Source: JAWODU01 sp046483125 (GTDB lineage Bacteria; Verrucomicrobiota; Kiritimatiellia; UBA8416; JAWODU01). Taken from it: 13,974 nt of DNA. Below the pieces are notes generated by a model that saw only the letters and a list, made by a program, of their open reading frames with translations, made no database searches and was not told the origin of the DNA. Below are positions 13,777 through 13,974 of this stretch, in pieces. The stretch spans positions 1 to 13,974 of the forward strand of contig JAWODU010000041.1 in assembly GCA_046483125.1 (NCBI GenBank), written 5' to 3'. Within the stretch, counting starts at the first letter, position 1; every line of letters starts with the position of its first letter. Position numbers and translations under genes: made by a program.

Positions 13777-13974
13777 GTTGAAAAGGTAAAGGACTTCCCT
13801 ATTTTTGCCAGCATTAATTGTATAACCCCGGATAGATGGCTGGAATTTTCATCGAAAATAGAACAAGCAGGTGCCGATGGTATTGAGGTTAATGTTTTTA
13901 TCTTTCCAATGGATAAAAACGCCAAGGCAGAAAAATATGAGAATATTTATTTTGATTTGGCTGAAAATCTGAAA
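13777..13974 (+). pseudogene. Dihydroorotate-dehydrogenase-like gene, 5'-truncated and cut by the window edge
   Basis: From about 13777 the plus frame reads VEKVKDFPIFASIN, then CITPDRWLEF, IEQAGADGIEVNVF and KYENIYFDLAENLK up to the last base. These match the middle of the dihydroorotate dehydrogenase-like (PyrD-related) proteins of anaerobes, which read IPVIASVNC, KIQDAGADALELN and VYFDIIEEVK at the same places. The family has roughly 85-110 residues before this point. Here the frame continues upstream for about 25 codons of unrelated sequence to a TAA at 13699, without an ATG, across the hairpins. So the N-terminal part is missing rather than shifted. Base composition also falls to AT-rich here. 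It may be a gene remnant at an insertion boundary or a chimeric join in the assembly. The listed start is the first recognisable codon, not a true start. Confidence 0.68.

Larger units (their letters stand above)
13479..13777. other. Non-coding region with palindromes and repeats
   Basis: No credible gene is seen in these 300 bases. The plus strand has pyrimidine-rich stretches (CTTTTTCTC, CTCTCTCCCCCTTTTCCC). TCCGCCGCGGCGGA (13626-13639) is a perfect 14-base palindrome. CTTAACCG occurs at about 13611 and 13649, with a related CTTAAACG at about 13599. The region presumably contains the promoter of the dehydrogenase gene at 13478, but I see no strong -35/-10 pair. Confidence 0.5.

Noticed and set aside
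13707..13925. Minus-strand 72-codon frame near the right end
   Set aside because: It is antisense to the dihydroorotate-dehydrogenase-like fragment, which has clear family sequence.
1..13974. CRISPR arrays, tRNA or rRNA genes, transposase genes
   Set aside because: No regularly spaced repeats, cloverleaf with a CCA-type end, rRNA blocks or transposase frames were seen.

Overview
This is a bacterial window: dense gene packing, ATGA overlaps, 4-5 nt gene spacings and Shine-Dalgarno sites. Most of it is GC-rich (by eye high-50s percent), with many uncharacterised proteins of the kind common in free-living or metagenome-derived anaerobes of PVC, spirochaete or deltaproteobacterial type. I cannot assign the organism. 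The last ~200 bases are visibly AT-richer than the rest.

Layout. (1) 1-256: no gene of its own; the minus strand resembles the 5' part of a group II intron (domain I) leaving the window at the left edge. (2) 257-2527, plus strand: a ROK sugar kinase (fructokinase-like), a DUF72/YecE protein, and a GNAT acetyltransferase of the short ArgA type whose start codon is not a normal one. (3) 2528-3844, minus: a Y-family DNA polymerase that abuts the acetyltransferase tail to tail, with a perfect GAAC-N4-GTTC LexA-type box just upstream. (4) 3879-6387, minus: a tightly coupled pair, an L-sorbose-1-phosphate reductase (SorE-like) and an SrlD-like sorbitol-6-phosphate dehydrogenase with an unusual N-terminal extension. 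(5) 6477-12352, minus: a secreted NTF2-like protein, a sorbitol/xylitol-type zinc dehydrogenase, a large M16C (PreP-like) metalloprotease and a PHP-domain protein. The first two overlap by ATGA and the protease follows after 5 nt. (6) 12462-13478, minus: a second sorbitol-type zinc dehydrogenase preceded by an inverted repeat that could be an operator. (7) 13479-13974: about 300 bases of non-coding DNA with palindromes and hairpins, then a 5'-truncated dihydroorotate-dehydrogenase-like gene running off the right edge.

How the genes may work together. Four oxidoreductases and the kinase fit polyol/ketose metabolism that converges on fructose 6-phosphate. Zinc polyol dehydrogenases would convert polyol to ketose, the fructokinase-like protein would phosphorylate fructose, and the SorE/SrlD pair would convert L-sorbose 1-phosphate to D-glucitol 6-phosphate to fructose 6-phosphate. 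No transporter, PTS component or regulator is present here, so substrates are inferred. The polymerase, protease and acetyltransferase look like housekeeping or stress genes caught between. I did not find a convincing new defence or mobile system. The points most worth checking are the acetyltransferase start, the LexA box, the SrlD N-terminal extension and the two window ends.
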